Assembly (NCBI RefSeq): GCF_001591105.1
Contig: NZ_BCUD01000008.1
Coordinates: forward strand, 1-64,000
DNA: 64,000 nucleotides
Direction of reading: 5' to 3'
Source of the DNA: Vibrio nereis NBRC 15637
GTDB lineage: Bacteria; Pseudomonadota; Gammaproteobacteria; Enterobacterales; Vibrionaceae
Shown here: in pieces, positions 25,776-34,541 of the stretch
Layout of the letters: each line of letters begins with the position of its first letter
Numbering within the stretch: position 1 is the first letter of the stretch
Position numbers and translations under genes: made by a program
The notes under the pieces: generated by a model
What the model was told of the DNA's origin: nothing
The model's input: only the letters and a program-made list of their open reading frames with translations
Databases searched by the model: none

Positions 25776-26339
25776 TTAACGGCTTTTTTGAGGGCAACCT
25801 AGCAAATGATCGTCCACCATACCAACCGCCTGCATAAACGCATAACAAATGGTTTCACCAACAAACTTAAAGCCTTTCTTCTTTAAGAACTTACTCATGG
25901 CTTTAGATTGTTCCGTTGACGCTGGCACCTGACTCATTTCAGTCCATTGATTGACAATTGGCTCCCCATCCACAAATTGCCATAAGGCATTCGAAAAACT
26001 GCCGTATTCTTCAATCAGAGCTTTTGCGGCTCTCGCATTCCCAAATACGGACACAATCTTGCCTCGATGTTTAACCACGTCGTAGTTTTCAATAATCCGC
26101 TCAACATGCGTTTCATCGTATGACGCCAGTTTATCTAAGTCATAATTCTCAAACGCCGAACGGTAACCTTCCCGTTTTTTGAGTATGGTGATCCAACTTA
26201 AACCCGCTTGCGCGCCTTCTAACGTAATGAATTCGAACAGGACAGTATCGTCAAAAACAGGGACGCCCCACTCTGCATCATGATAAACACGCTCTAGTTC
26301 ATGGTTCATCGCCCACGCGCAAGGTGTATCCTTACTCAT
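25776..26339 (-). CDS. tag: DNA-3-methyladenine glycosylase I (Tag)
   Basis: Base-excision repair enzyme removing 3-methyladenine. The 187-aa protein has the zinc ligands of the family (Cys7 and His20 near the N-terminus, His and Cys in DDHLLGC near the end), the catalytic-pocket segment FEFITLEGAQAGLSW with Glu, and helix-hairpin-helix-like core. ATG 26339 follows AAGGAG. It is the last gene downstream of the RND operon, 55 nt after it, and may share its transcript or have its own promoter. Confidence 0.95.
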   Translation of the reverse strand: MSKDTPCAWAMNHELERVYHDAEWGVPVFDDTVLFEFITLEGAQAGLSWITILKKREGYRSAFENYDLDKLASYDETHVERIIENYDVVKHRGKIVSVFGNARAAKALIEEYGSFSNALWQFVDGEPIVNQWTEMSQVPASTEQSKAMSKFLKKKGFKFVGETICYAFMQAVGMVDDHLLGCPQKSR

Positions 26340-26394
26340 TCAGTGCTCCTTAAGCCCCCCTGTAACTCAGAGGATAAACTTGATTGTTGTTTGC

Positions 26395-29300
26395 TTAACT
26401 TGGCACTTTAACTCTATGAAACAGGCGATACAACACAGGCACAACGATCAGAGTCAATACTGTTGCGAAGCCCAAACCAAACATGATGGTGACGGCCATC
26501 GGCTTAAAGAAAATGTCGGGGAGTAACGGAAACATCCCTAAAATAGTGGTGATGGCTGCCATGCATACAGGACGAACACGGCTTAAGGCCGCATCTACCA
26601 CCGCAATATAGGGATCTTTGCCAGAATGCATTTCTATCTCTATTTGATCGAGCAGCACGATCCCATTTTTCAGTAGCATGCCTGATAAGCTTAAGAAGCC
26701 GAGTAACGCCATAAAACCAAATGGTGTGTTTAATGCCAATAGCCCCGTTGTTACTCCGATAATCGCCAACGGCACTGTTAACCAAACGATCAGTGGCTCT
26801 TTGACTGAATTAAACAAGAACACCGTGACTAGGAACATGAAAAGGTAGCCCATAGGCATAGTTGTAAATAGTGAAGCCTGAGCCTCTCCTGAAGATTCGT
26901 ATTCACCGCCCCACTCAAGCGAATACCCTGAAGGCATTTCTATCGCTTCAATTTGTGGCTGCAAACGCTTTTGCAATGTCGATGCGGTTTCCTCACCCAA
27001 TATATCGGGGTCGGCCATGACGGTCAGAACGCGTTTTCGATTTTTTCGGACAATGATTGGGTCTTCCCAACGCAGTTCGTAACCCAATGTGACTTGCTGC
27101 AACGGAATGTATTCACTTAACGCCGGGCTCCATATTTTCATCCCCTCAATATTGCGAATATCCACCCTCTCCCCTTCGGGTAAACGAGCAACAATTGGCA
27201 TCAGCGTCGTCCCGTCTCGATAAATACCGATTGATTTGCCTGAAAATGACATCGCCAGAAAATCATCCACATCAGACTTGGTAATGCCATAACGACGGGC
27301 TTGGCTCTCGTTAAATTGTGGCTCCAACACTTTTGTTCTCTCACGCCAGTCATGCCTGATATTGGTTGCCCCTGGGTCTGCCTGCATGATGTCTCCCACC
27401 AGCCTGGCGATACTTCTAAGGACAGTTGGGTCTGAGCCAATAATACGCGCCTCAATCTTTGCGCCACCGCCAGGGCCAAGCTCAATTTGCTTAAGTTTGT
27501 AGTTAATTTCGGGGAAATTGAGCTCTAGATGACGCCTAAAGCTAGACATAAGTTCAGGCAGCTGTTCATAACTGTCTACGCGCGTTGTAATTTCGCCATA
27601 AGCGGCGTAGCTTTTTTCCGGTGCGTAGGTCAACATAAAACGTTGCAACCCTTTACCAGCAGTCGTCGTAATATGTGCGACGCCATTCTGCTCACTTAGC
27701 CATGTTTCCAAGGCTTTTAGCTTGGTATTGGTTGCCCTAATATCCGTTCCTTCTGGCAACCAAATATCCGTTTGAAACATAGGCGTTGTTGAAGATGGGA
27801 AAAAGGACTGCTTAACCTGGGAAAAACCCATGATACTGACGGCCAATGCCAAAATTAAAGTCACCACAGTCAGCCAGGCGCGTTTCATACAAAATTCGAG
27901 AAAGCCTTTATACACAACGAAAATCATTCCATTATATGGATCACTCTCTTCACCATCCTGTTTAAATGTCTGGCCCTTAAAAAACATATCGGCAAAAAAT
28001 GGCGTTAATGAAATGGCGGTAAACCAACTGAGCATCAAAGAAACCAGCAAAACGGTAAACAGGGTGCCACAGTACTCGCCAGTCGAATCTTCTGATAATC
28101 CTATCGGGGCAAATGCCGTCACGGCTATCACCGTCGCTCCCAGCAGCGGCCACTTGGTTTGCGTGACAATATCGGTTGCCGCTTGCAGCCTCGTTCGCCC
28201 TTTCTGGGTGCCGATCAATATGCCTTCAACCACAACAATTGCATTGTCCACCAGCATCCCGAGCGCAATCACCAATGCGCCAAGTGAAATACGTTGCAAG
28301 TCGATGGCGAGATACTGCATGAAGATGAACGTACCCAGCACCGTCAACAGTAAAATCAAGCCAATCAGAAGACCCGATCTTAGCCCCATGAAAAAAAGCA
28401 GTACGACAATCACAATCGCCACCGCTTGGCCGAGGCTAATAACGAAACCACTCACAGACTTATCGACTTCTTTCGGCTGACTATAGATTTCCGATATTTT
28501 TACACCGACGGGCTGTTGATACTTCAATTCGGCTAAACGGCGATCAAACCGCTTTCCGACTTCAACGACGTTGACACCTTGCGCAAATGAGATCCCTAAA
28601 TTCAGCGCCACTCGACCGTTAAATGTGATGATATTGCTTGGAACTTCAACATAACCCCGCGTTATCTCTGCCACATCGCGTAAATAAATCAGCCCTTGAG
28701 CACCACTTTCGGTGATGATCAAATCGCCAAGTTGATCTACGTTTTCAAATTCTCCGGTTGGCTGAATGCGAATATATTCATTACCAATACGAGTGGCACC
28801 AGCATCTGCCACAACATTCTGCGTTGAAAGTAGGTTAAACACCGTATCTGGGGACAAACCTAGGCTACTCAAACGTTTCATCGATATTTCGATAAACACT
28901 TGCTCTGGCTGGTGTCCAGATACCGAAACCTTACTCACACCGTCGATAAGCTCAAGTTCACGGCGCAAATAATCCACGTAATCTAAAAGTTCTTTGTAAC
29001 TGTAGCCATCTCCTGTGACTGCAAGCAAAATACCGTAAACATCTCCGAAATCATCAATCACTTGAGGCTCATTCACGCCTGGTGGAAGCTGGCGTTTCAG
29101 ATCATTAACCTTACGCCGTAGTTCATCCCATATTTGGGGGAGATCATCTGGGCCATAACTGTTCTTCATCGTCACTGTGATTTGTGACAGACCTCGATTC
29201 GAAATCGAATTAACTTCGTCCACGTAGGTTAATTGTTGAATGGCTTTCTCTATCGGATAGGTCACTTCTTCTTCAACTTGCTGCGGTGTTGCACCAGGGT

Positions 29301-29499
29301 ATGAAGTCACCACCATCGCATCTTTGATCGTAAAAGCAGGATCTTCCAATCGCCCTAAACCAAAGAATGCGCTGGCACCACCGATCAGGAAGATCAACGA
29401 GATCATCCAACTAATGACTCTATTTCTTATAAAATATGCGGCGATCCCTGTTATGTTGTCGTCATCGTGTTGAGACAAGTTATTCTTGTTTTCACTCAT
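26395..29499 (-). CDS. RND-family efflux pump inner-membrane transporter
   Basis: A 1034-aa proton-driven pump, third gene of a two-adaptor operon (adaptor, adaptor, pump) like Vibrio VexIJK/VmeGHI systems. It has 12 membrane helices and two large periplasmic loops. In TM4 the sequence is GMLVDNAIVVVEG: the first proton-relay Asp is kept and the second is Asn, as is usual for this HAE1 branch. ATG 29499 (MSENKNNLSQ) has AAGGAG upstream and overlaps the preceding stop by 8 nt; the 12 extra upstream codons are rejected. No TolC-type outer-membrane gene is nearby, so it probably uses a shared TolC. Substrate unknown. Confidence 0.93.
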   Translation of the reverse strand: MSENKNNLSQHDDDNITGIAAYFIRNRVISWMISLIFLIGGASAFFGLGRLEDPAFTIKDAMVVTSYPGATPQQVEEEVTYPIEKAIQQLTYVDEVNSISNRGLSQITVTMKNSYGPDDLPQIWDELRRKVNDLKRQLPPGVNEPQVIDDFGDVYGILLAVTGDGYSYKELLDYVDYLRRELELIDGVSKVSVSGHQPEQVFIEISMKRLSSLGLSPDTVFNLLSTQNVVADAGATRIGNEYIRIQPTGEFENVDQLGDLIITESGAQGLIYLRDVAEITRGYVEVPSNIITFNGRVALNLGISFAQGVNVVEVGKRFDRRLAELKYQQPVGVKISEIYSQPKEVDKSVSGFVISLGQAVAIVIVVLLFFMGLRSGLLIGLILLLTVLGTFIFMQYLAIDLQRISLGALVIALGMLVDNAIVVVEGILIGTQKGRTRLQAATDIVTQTKWPLLGATVIAVTAFAPIGLSEDSTGEYCGTLFTVLLVSLMLSWFTAISLTPFFADMFFKGQTFKQDGEESDPYNGMIFVVYKGFLEFCMKRAWLTVVTLILALAVSIMGFSQVKQSFFPSSTTPMFQTDIWLPEGTDIRATNTKLKALETWLSEQNGVAHITTTAGKGLQRFMLTYAPEKSYAAYGEITTRVDSYEQLPELMSSFRRHLELNFPEINYKLKQIELGPGGGAKIEARIIGSDPTVLRSIARLVGDIMQADPGATNIRHDWRERTKVLEPQFNESQARRYGITKSDVDDFLAMSFSGKSIGIYRDGTTLMPIVARLPEGERVDIRNIEGMKIWSPALSEYIPLQQVTLGYELRWEDPIIVRKNRKRVLTVMADPDILGEETASTLQKRLQPQIEAIEMPSGYSLEWGGEYESSGEAQASLFTTMPMGYLFMFLVTVFLFNSVKEPLIVWLTVPLAIIGVTTGLLALNTPFGFMALLGFLSLSGMLLKNGIVLLDQIEIEMHSGKDPYIAVVDAALSRVRPVCMAAITTILGMFPLLPDIFFKPMAVTIMFGLGFATVLTLIVVPVLYRLFHRVKVPS

Positions 29500-30586
29500 T
29501 CCCTGTCTCCTTGCTCGCATATTCAACAACTTCAACAGTCATACCATCACGCAGCTTCGCTAAGCCTGCAATCACAACCGTGTCTTCAGGCCTTAAGCCC
29601 GCCAACACTTGCGCGGCATCTTTACTCACTTTCCCCAGCACAACTTTTTGTTTACTCACGGTGCCACTCTTTACCAGCCAGACGAATTTATTGCTTCTTT
29701 GTAAGTCATCCCCATCCCCGTTAAATACGGCTTCAATTGGTACAAGAACCTGAGCGTTTGCATCTAAACCAATTCCCGCCTGTTTGGAGGTGACTTCGAC
29801 CGCCATACCATCAAGAATGTACTCTTTATCTGGCATTGGAAGAGAGAGCGTGACTGTAAAAGTGCCTGTCGTCGGGTCTGGCTCCGTCGTGAACTCTTTT
29901 ATAGAGGCGCTATACTCATTTCCACTCGGTACTTTCACTAGCGCTTTAATATTGTCGAATACCCCTTGTGTCGGCTGACGAATGTATAACCGATCAGGAA
30001 GTTGCATGACCACTTCTACGCTGTCGATGCTATGTATATTGACGATGGGTTGACCAACATGAATGTTCTCGAACTGTTCTACTGCCACGCGAGAGACTAT
30101 GCCATCCATCGGTGAAGTTAGTTTTGTAAATGAAAGCCTGAGTTTGGCCAGTTGTAATTCTGCGTAAGCAATTTGTCGGTTGGCTGCAATTTCATCAAAT
30201 TGAGATTTCGCTAGCAGACCCTTATCGACCAGAGGCTTTGAGCGTCTATATTGGCTATTCACTACGCTGTACCGAGCACTGGCGTTGTCTACATCCAGTT
30301 GGTAATTAGTAGGGTCAAGTTCCGCAATGACGTCGCCTTTTTGGATTCTGTCACCCTCTTTCACCAAGATATCACTCACCTCACCCTCGACTCGAAAGCT
30401 GATTTGAGAGCGTTCTGCCGCCTTAGCTACTGCGGGAAAGTAAATGTTATCGACGCTAAAAGTTGTATCCGACAACGCGACAACCTTGACCTTGGGTTTA
30501 CCAAAGTCGACATATTGTTGCTCGCCGCCGCAACCCGAAAGAATAACCACTAAATTGAAGGAAAAAATACTTAGCCAGTGCTTCAT
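29492..30586 (-). CDS. RND efflux periplasmic adaptor lipoprotein (second adaptor)
   Basis: A 364-aa membrane fusion protein. The signal peptide ends in the lipobox ILSGC, so it is lipid-anchored in the inner membrane. The pattern is typical: lipoyl half-motif (VSDILVKEGDRIQKGDVIAELD), alpha-hairpin (about residues 95-145), second lipoyl half (SPMDGIVSRVAVEQFENIHVGQPI), beta-barrel and membrane-proximal domain. ATG 30586 lies 1 nt after the stop of the first adaptor (TAACATG), so translation is coupled. Upstream in-frame codons are rejected because they would bury the signal peptide. Confidence 0.93.
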   Translation of the reverse strand: MKHWLSIFSFNLVVILSGCGGEQQYVDFGKPKVKVVALSDTTFSVDNIYFPAVAKAAERSQISFRVEGEVSDILVKEGDRIQKGDVIAELDPTNYQLDVDNASARYSVVNSQYRRSKPLVDKGLLAKSQFDEIAANRQIAYAELQLAKLRLSFTKLTSPMDGIVSRVAVEQFENIHVGQPIVNIHSIDSVEVVMQLPDRLYIRQPTQGVFDNIKALVKVPSGNEYSASIKEFTTEPDPTTGTFTVTLSLPMPDKEYILDGMAVEVTSKQAGIGLDANAQVLVPIEAVFNGDGDDLQRSNKFVWLVKSGTVSKQKVVLGKVSKDAAQVLAGLRPEDTVVIAGLAKLRDGMTVEVVEYASKETGNE

Positions 30587-30587
30587 G

Positions 30588-31619
30588 TTACAGCCCTCGC
30601 TCTTTGATCCATTCACGAACTTTAATACCCGCTTCAATTTCACGGACACCCGAGATGATGATTTTATCGCCGTCGCTAAGACCATCGACCACCTGCCTAC
30701 TTTCGTTCAATGTTACGCTGACAGACTCAACAATCCCCTCCTGATTCACCCGCCAAACGTAGGTTCGTCCGTCTCTTTCCATCAGTGCTGATTCTGGTAC
30801 TGGCGTATCACCTCTTCGCTCCACCGAAACGCGTGCGGTTCCGGCCATACCCGGTAAAACACCGACATTACTTGGCCTGTCCATCACCATGGTCACTTTA
30901 TAAGAGCCAGTTTTAGGATCCGCTTCGGTGTCTATCTCACGGAATGTTAGCGGAAATGAAGTTTCAGGGAAGGCATCAAACGTCATCGAAGCTGTTAAGT
31001 TCTCTCCCTCTGAAAAGCTATTCAAGAGATGATCCGGCAACTGAAAAATCACCTTCATTTTCTGATTCGTTTGAATGTTCATTACGCCCTGTTGAGCAGA
31101 AACGAACTCATAGTTTTCAGCGGGAATAAGCGAGATGGTGCCATCATACGGGGCAATAAGCTTCGCATAGCGCAAATTTGCTTGTGCTTGTTCGAGCGTC
31201 GCTTTGGCAGAATTGTGATTTGCTTTGGCTTGGTCAAAGTCTTGTGCAGAGACGACTTTATCCCTGCGTAGCTTGCGGTATCTTTGGAATTGAACGTCAG
31301 CCAGCCTAAACTGCGCTTGTGCCTGCTGGGCTAATAGCGAGTATTCATCAGGGTTGAGCGTTGCTAACACATCGCCTTTTTTCACGCTCAGTCCTGCGGA
31401 TACGTCTATGGATTGCAGTTGTCCAGGGACTCGAAAAGCGAGCACTGCTTTATCTCCGGCTTCCGAGGTTGCCGGGAACTGTCTTTCGACCTTGTTATTA
31501 CCAACTGAAACTGTGAATAGCTTTGCTGGCCTGGATTCAGGCTCAGGGACAGGAGGAAGCTCCTTACCACAGCCACTAAATAGAGCCACTGTGGCGAGAA
31601 GCACGAAAGATTTATGCAT
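30588..31619 (-). CDS. RND efflux periplasmic adaptor lipoprotein (first adaptor)
   Basis: A 343-aa membrane fusion protein with lipobox LFSGC and a Pro/Glu-rich linker (KELPPVPEPESRPAK). Lipoyl halves are LQSIDVSAGLSVKKGDVLATLN and APYDGTISLIPAENYEFV, with an alpha-hairpin between. It is only distantly similar to the second adaptor, so the pair is not a recent duplication. A dual adaptor usually forms a heteromeric funnel around one pump. The region just upstream holds nested inverted repeats. Confidence 0.92.
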   Translation of the reverse strand: MHKSFVLLATVALFSGCGKELPPVPEPESRPAKLFTVSVGNNKVERQFPATSEAGDKAVLAFRVPGQLQSIDVSAGLSVKKGDVLATLNPDEYSLLAQQAQAQFRLADVQFQRYRKLRRDKVVSAQDFDQAKANHNSAKATLEQAQANLRYAKLIAPYDGTISLIPAENYEFVSAQQGVMNIQTNQKMKVIFQLPDHLLNSFSEGENLTASMTFDAFPETSFPLTFREIDTEADPKTGSYKVTMVMDRPSNVGVLPGMAGTARVSVERRGDTPVPESALMERDGRTYVWRVNQEGIVESVSVTLNESRQVVDGLSDGDKIIISGVREIEAGIKVREWIKERGL

Positions 31620-31623
31620 AACT

Positions 31624-31666
31624 CATCATCTATTCACGTTACGAATAGTATCAAAGATAGATGATG
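31624..31666. repeat. Nested inverted repeats at the start of the RND operon
   Basis: Outer arms CATCATCTAT (31624-31633) and ATAGATGATG (31657-31666); inner arms CTATTC (31630-31635) and GAATAG (31643-31648). They lie 5-47 nt upstream of the first adaptor ATG. They could be a repressor operator or an RNA hairpin masking a start region that has no strong ribosome site. Confidence 0.5.
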
Positions 31667-31736
31667 GAGTGCTCTGCTGCCATGTATGAACTAAGAAATA
31701 TGATTAAAATTAATCGTTTGGTTCGTCTAAATTAAC

Positions 31737-31769
31737 ACTTGTAGCCATTACATCTAGATGACTACAAGT
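31737..31769. terminator. Hairpin at the end of pspC
   Basis: ACTTGTAGCCAT / ATGACTACAAGT with one mismatch, overlapping the pspC stop. The better T tract is on the plus side; on the minus strand only TGTTAATTT follows. Confidence 0.5.
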
Positions 31770-32151
31770 TTTTGAACTCTCGATTTACTTTGAAGGTATC
31801 GGACGTAACATAAGCTTCCATTGAGCGAATTTTGCCTTCTAACTGGTCAAAATCTCTCTCTAACGTATCCAGAAGTGCATCCGGTGATTGCCCTTGCTGC
31901 CAAGGTTTACTTTTCAGTTTATGCTCTTGCTGAGTTTTAATCGTTTCATCGTACTGTACCGGTTGCTTTTCGAGCATCAGGGTAAGCGCGATATAAACAA
32001 GAAGAATCAAAAAGCTCCCACCGAGCAATGCCGCGGAAACCACCAAGATACGAATTAGCCAAACTTCTACGCTCAAATAGTTCGCGAGCCCTGCACATAC
32101 ACCCGAGATTTTCCCATTTGTGGTATCTCGAAATAGCTCTTTGTTATTCAT
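31762..32151 (-). CDS. pspC: Phage shock protein C
   Basis: A 129-aa inner-membrane protein of the envelope stress response. It has the PspC domain LFRDTTNGKISGVCAGLANYLSVEVWLIRIL, followed by a transmembrane helix (GGSFLILLVYIALTLML) and a charged C-terminal tail with a coiled-coil segment. With PspB it senses secretin mislocalisation and releases PspA from PspF. ATG 32151 has GGAGG 8 nt upstream and overlaps pspB by 8 nt; the 42 upstream in-frame codons lie in pspB. Confidence 0.95.
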   Translation of the reverse strand: MNNKELFRDTTNGKISGVCAGLANYLSVEVWLIRILVVSAALLGGSFLILLVYIALTLMLEKQPVQYDETIKTQQEHKLKSKPWQQGQSPDALLDTLERDFDQLEGKIRSMEAYVTSDTFKVNREFKNL

Positions 32152-32377
32152 AACGACGCCTCCATTCTGGTGATTCTGAATCAAGAATTCGTTCCAATGT
32201 TGCGACGCGTTGCTGCATTTGTTCTGCTTTTTCAGACAGTGCCTGAAGTCGTTGGAATTCGTCTTCAGACAAACCACCAGCAGCTTTCTTTTTACTGCGG
32301 TAGTGAAGGATCAACCACAGCGGCGCAACGAAAATTAAAAATACAATCAGCGGACCAGCGATGAAAAATGAAGACAT
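32144..32377 (-). CDS. pspB: Phage shock protein B
   Basis: A 77-aa single-pass inner-membrane protein: N-terminal helix FFIAGPLIVFLIFVAPLWLIL, then a basic patch and a cytoplasmic coiled coil (EFQRLQALSEKAEQMQQRV). It is the partner of PspC. ATG 32377 with GGAG 6 nt upstream is preferred over the TTG two codons earlier. It overlaps pspC (ATGAATAA). Confidence 0.95.
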   Translation of the reverse strand: MSSFFIAGPLIVFLIFVAPLWLILHYRSKKKAAGGLSEDEFQRLQALSEKAEQMQQRVATLERILDSESPEWRRRYE

Positions 32378-32499
32378 AAGCAACTCCTACTATTAAGGCT
32401 TCTGTAGGCCTTAAAGTACTCAAAAAAATCCAATGTTTATATTGAAACACAAAATGCGAGGCCAAATGGCGAGCGCATACACAAATGGTGAGAAGAGTG

Positions 32500-32541
32500 C
32501 TGGCTTTGTAGAAGCTTAAGCTTTCAGAGTTCCAAAGCCAG
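32500..32541 (-). other. Long stem-loop between pspA and pspB
   Basis: CTGGCTTTG / CAAAGCCAG arms (32500-32508, 32533-32541) enclose a second palindrome around AAGCTTAAGCTT. Placed between pspA and pspBC, it fits a partial terminator or an mRNA 3'-end stabiliser that would let PspA be made in excess of PspB and PspC. Confidence 0.6.
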
Positions 32542-32560
32542 ACTCGTAAAAATTAACGTT

Positions 32561-33229
32561 TTATTTCTTCTCTTCCATTTGCTGTTTCAGTTTCTCTAGC
32601 TCTTTTTCGATTTCATCTTGAGCCTGAAGTTCTGCAAACTCTTGCTCTAGCGTTTTTGAGTTACCCGATTTTGAGTAAACATCCGCTTCTGCTTCCAGTT
32701 CATCGACTTTACGTGAGTACTGTTCAAATTTTGCCATCGCTTCTGACGTGCGCGCCGTATGCAAGTGCTTTTGAACGTCACGACGATTTGACGCTGCCTG
32801 AGAGCGAATAGTCAGAGCTTGCTGCTTAGCACGCGTTTCCGTAATCTTACTTTCTAACTTACCGATTTCTCCTGTGAGCTTTTCGATGGTTTCTTCAACC
32901 AAAGTTTGTTCGGTATGCAGACCTTTCAGCACATCTTGCAGCTTCTGCTTTTCAATCAACGCAGAGCGAGCCAAATCTTCACGCTGTTTTGCCAACGCCA
33001 ATGTGGCTTTGTTCTGCCACTCATCGATTTGATCTTCTAATGCTTCGACTTTTCTTGCCAACTCTTTCTTGTCTGCAATCGCTTTTGCTGAATTAGTGCG
33101 TACTTCAACCAATGTATCTTCCATCTCCTGAATGATCAGGCGAATCATTTTTTCCGGGTCTTCCGCTTTATCAAGTAGCGCGCTGATGTTTGAATTAACA
33201 ATATCCGCGAATCGAGAAAAAATACCCAT
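32561..33229 (-). CDS. pspA: Phage shock protein A
   Basis: A 222-aa coiled-coil ESCRT-III-like protein that binds stressed inner membranes and also inhibits PspF. The N-terminal amphipathic helix MGIFSRFADIVNSNI is the membrane-binding part, followed by long helices (DPEKMIRLIIQEMEDTLVEV is the family signature). ATG 33229 follows AGGAGC. It is first in the pspABC operon, reading away from pspF across a shared control region. Confidence 0.97.
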   Translation of the reverse strand: MGIFSRFADIVNSNISALLDKAEDPEKMIRLIIQEMEDTLVEVRTNSAKAIADKKELARKVEALEDQIDEWQNKATLALAKQREDLARSALIEKQKLQDVLKGLHTEQTLVEETIEKLTGEIGKLESKITETRAKQQALTIRSQAASNRRDVQKHLHTARTSEAMAKFEQYSRKVDELEAEADVYSKSGNSKTLEQEFAELQAQDEIEKELEKLKQQMEEKK

Positions 33230-33251
33230 AGCACAGCTCCTTACTTATCAC

Positions 33252-33270
33252 TTGGCACGAATGCCGCTTG
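33252..33270 (+). promoter_or_regulatory. Sigma-54-like element facing pspF
   Basis: TTGGCACGAATGCCGC on the plus strand has the -24 GG and -12 GC exactly 10 nt apart (GG 33254-33255, GC 33266-33267). The -24 half is a full match to TGGCACG. It lies in the pspA leader and points at pspF, 165 nt upstream of its start. Function uncertain. Confidence 0.4.
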
Positions 33271-33308
33271 TTATCACTAGGTGTTTCTATCTGTTGATAT
33301 TCAATAAT

Positions 33309-33324
33309 CCAAGATGCATGCCAT
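33309..33324 (-). promoter_or_regulatory. Candidate sigma-54 promoter of pspABC
   Basis: The minus strand reads TGGCATG-CATC-TTGGA. The -24 box is near consensus and the spacing is correct; the -12 GC is GG here, a deviation comparable to the GT I recall in E. coli pspA. It would start transcription about 70 nt before pspA. PspF sites should lie at about 33340-33420. Confidence 0.5.
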
Positions 33325-33433
33325 TTTTAAACCCCTTAATAATCAGTAATTTAAATTAATTGCATTGAGTCTAATTAAGTGTGTATGATAATTTTAACCA
33401 ACAGTTGGTAAAATTCACCAAAGGAATACGCAA

Positions 33434-34426
33434 ATGCAACAAAACCTTATCGGCGAATCGCCAGCCTTTCTGGCTGTATTGGATAAAGTCTCTAAACTTG
33501 CTGCCATTGAGCGCCCTGTACTCATCATCGGTGAACGAGGCACAGGTAAAGAACTGATTGCTCAACGTCTCCATTACCTGTCTAAACGGTGGGATCAGCC
33601 GCTCATCTCACTCAATTGTTCAGCATTGAGTGAAGGCTTAATTGACTCTGAGCTATTTGGCCATGAGCAAGGCTCATTTACGGGCTCAAAAGGTAGGCAT
33701 AAAGGTCGGTTCGAACGCGCAGAAAGTGGCACGCTGTTCCTTGATGAACTTGCCACTGCTCCACTTATGGTGCAGGAGAAGCTTCTTAGAGTGATTGAGT
33801 ATGGCCAGTACGAGCGTGTGGGTGGCCACCAGCTACTGAATGCCAATGTCCGGTTGGTATGCGCCACCAATGCAAACTTACCCCAAATGGCAGAAAATGG
33901 GCTGTTCCGCGCAGACTTACTCGATCGTTTAGCCTTTGATGTTGTTCACCTACCGCCTCTACGCGAACGACAAGAAGACATCCCCTTACTCGCAGAATAC
34001 TACGCGATAAAAATGTGTCGCGAATTGGGTTATGAATATTTTGTCGGTTTCAGTCACCAAGCCGAGCAAGCCCTGCTGGATTATGACTGGCCCGGCAATG
34101 TGCGTGAGCTAAAAAACGTCATTGAGCGGGCTGTGTATCAACACGGTCAGCAGGAAATGCCTATTGATACGCTGGTGTTCGATCCGTTTTCCGCCCAATG
34201 GGAGCAAGACAAGTCGACTGAGTCCCCTTGCTCTGACTCCATTGCAGAGACACTGACATTCCCGCTGGATTACAAGCAATGGCAGGAGAAACAAGATCTG
34301 ATAGTACTTAACGCCGCGCTTGAAGAAAGTAAATATAATCAAAGAAAAGCGGCTCAATTACTGGGGTTAAGTTATCATCAACTTAGGGGTATGGTACGTA
34401 AGTACAATTTGACCAACCCGGAATAA
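33434..34426 (+). CDS. pspF: PspF, sigma-54 activator of the phage shock response
   Basis: A 330-aa AAA+ enhancer-binding protein without a receiver domain; PspA holds it inactive until membrane stress. Walker A is GERGTGKE, Walker B is LFLDELA, and the arginine-finger region is FRADLLDRLAFDVV. The sigma-54-contacting loop is GSFTGS instead of GAFTGA. A Fis-type helix-turn-helix (NQRKAAQLLGLSYHQLRGMV) closes the protein. It is divergent from pspA and followed by sapABCDF as in enterics. AAGGAAT precedes ATG. Confidence 0.95.
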   Translation: MQQNLIGESPAFLAVLDKVSKLAAIERPVLIIGERGTGKELIAQRLHYLSKRWDQPLISLNCSALSEGLIDSELFGHEQGSFTGSKGRHKGRFERAESGTLFLDELATAPLMVQEKLLRVIEYGQYERVGGHQLLNANVRLVCATNANLPQMAENGLFRADLLDRLAFDVVHLPPLRERQEDIPLLAEYYAIKMCRELGYEYFVGFSHQAEQALLDYDWPGNVRELKNVIERAVYQHGQQEMPIDTLVFDPFSAQWEQDKSTESPCSDSIAETLTFPLDYKQWQEKQDLIVLNAALEESKYNQRKAAQLLGLSYHQLRGMVRKYNLTNPE

Positions 34427-34541
34427 CAGGACGAAACTTAAGGTTTACTTTGGTTAGCCCTAACAAATAATGGTAAATTAATAAGATAGTAAGGCATAAT
34501 GGTGAATCTTATTGTGCTTATCGTCGACAGTCATTCTTGCT

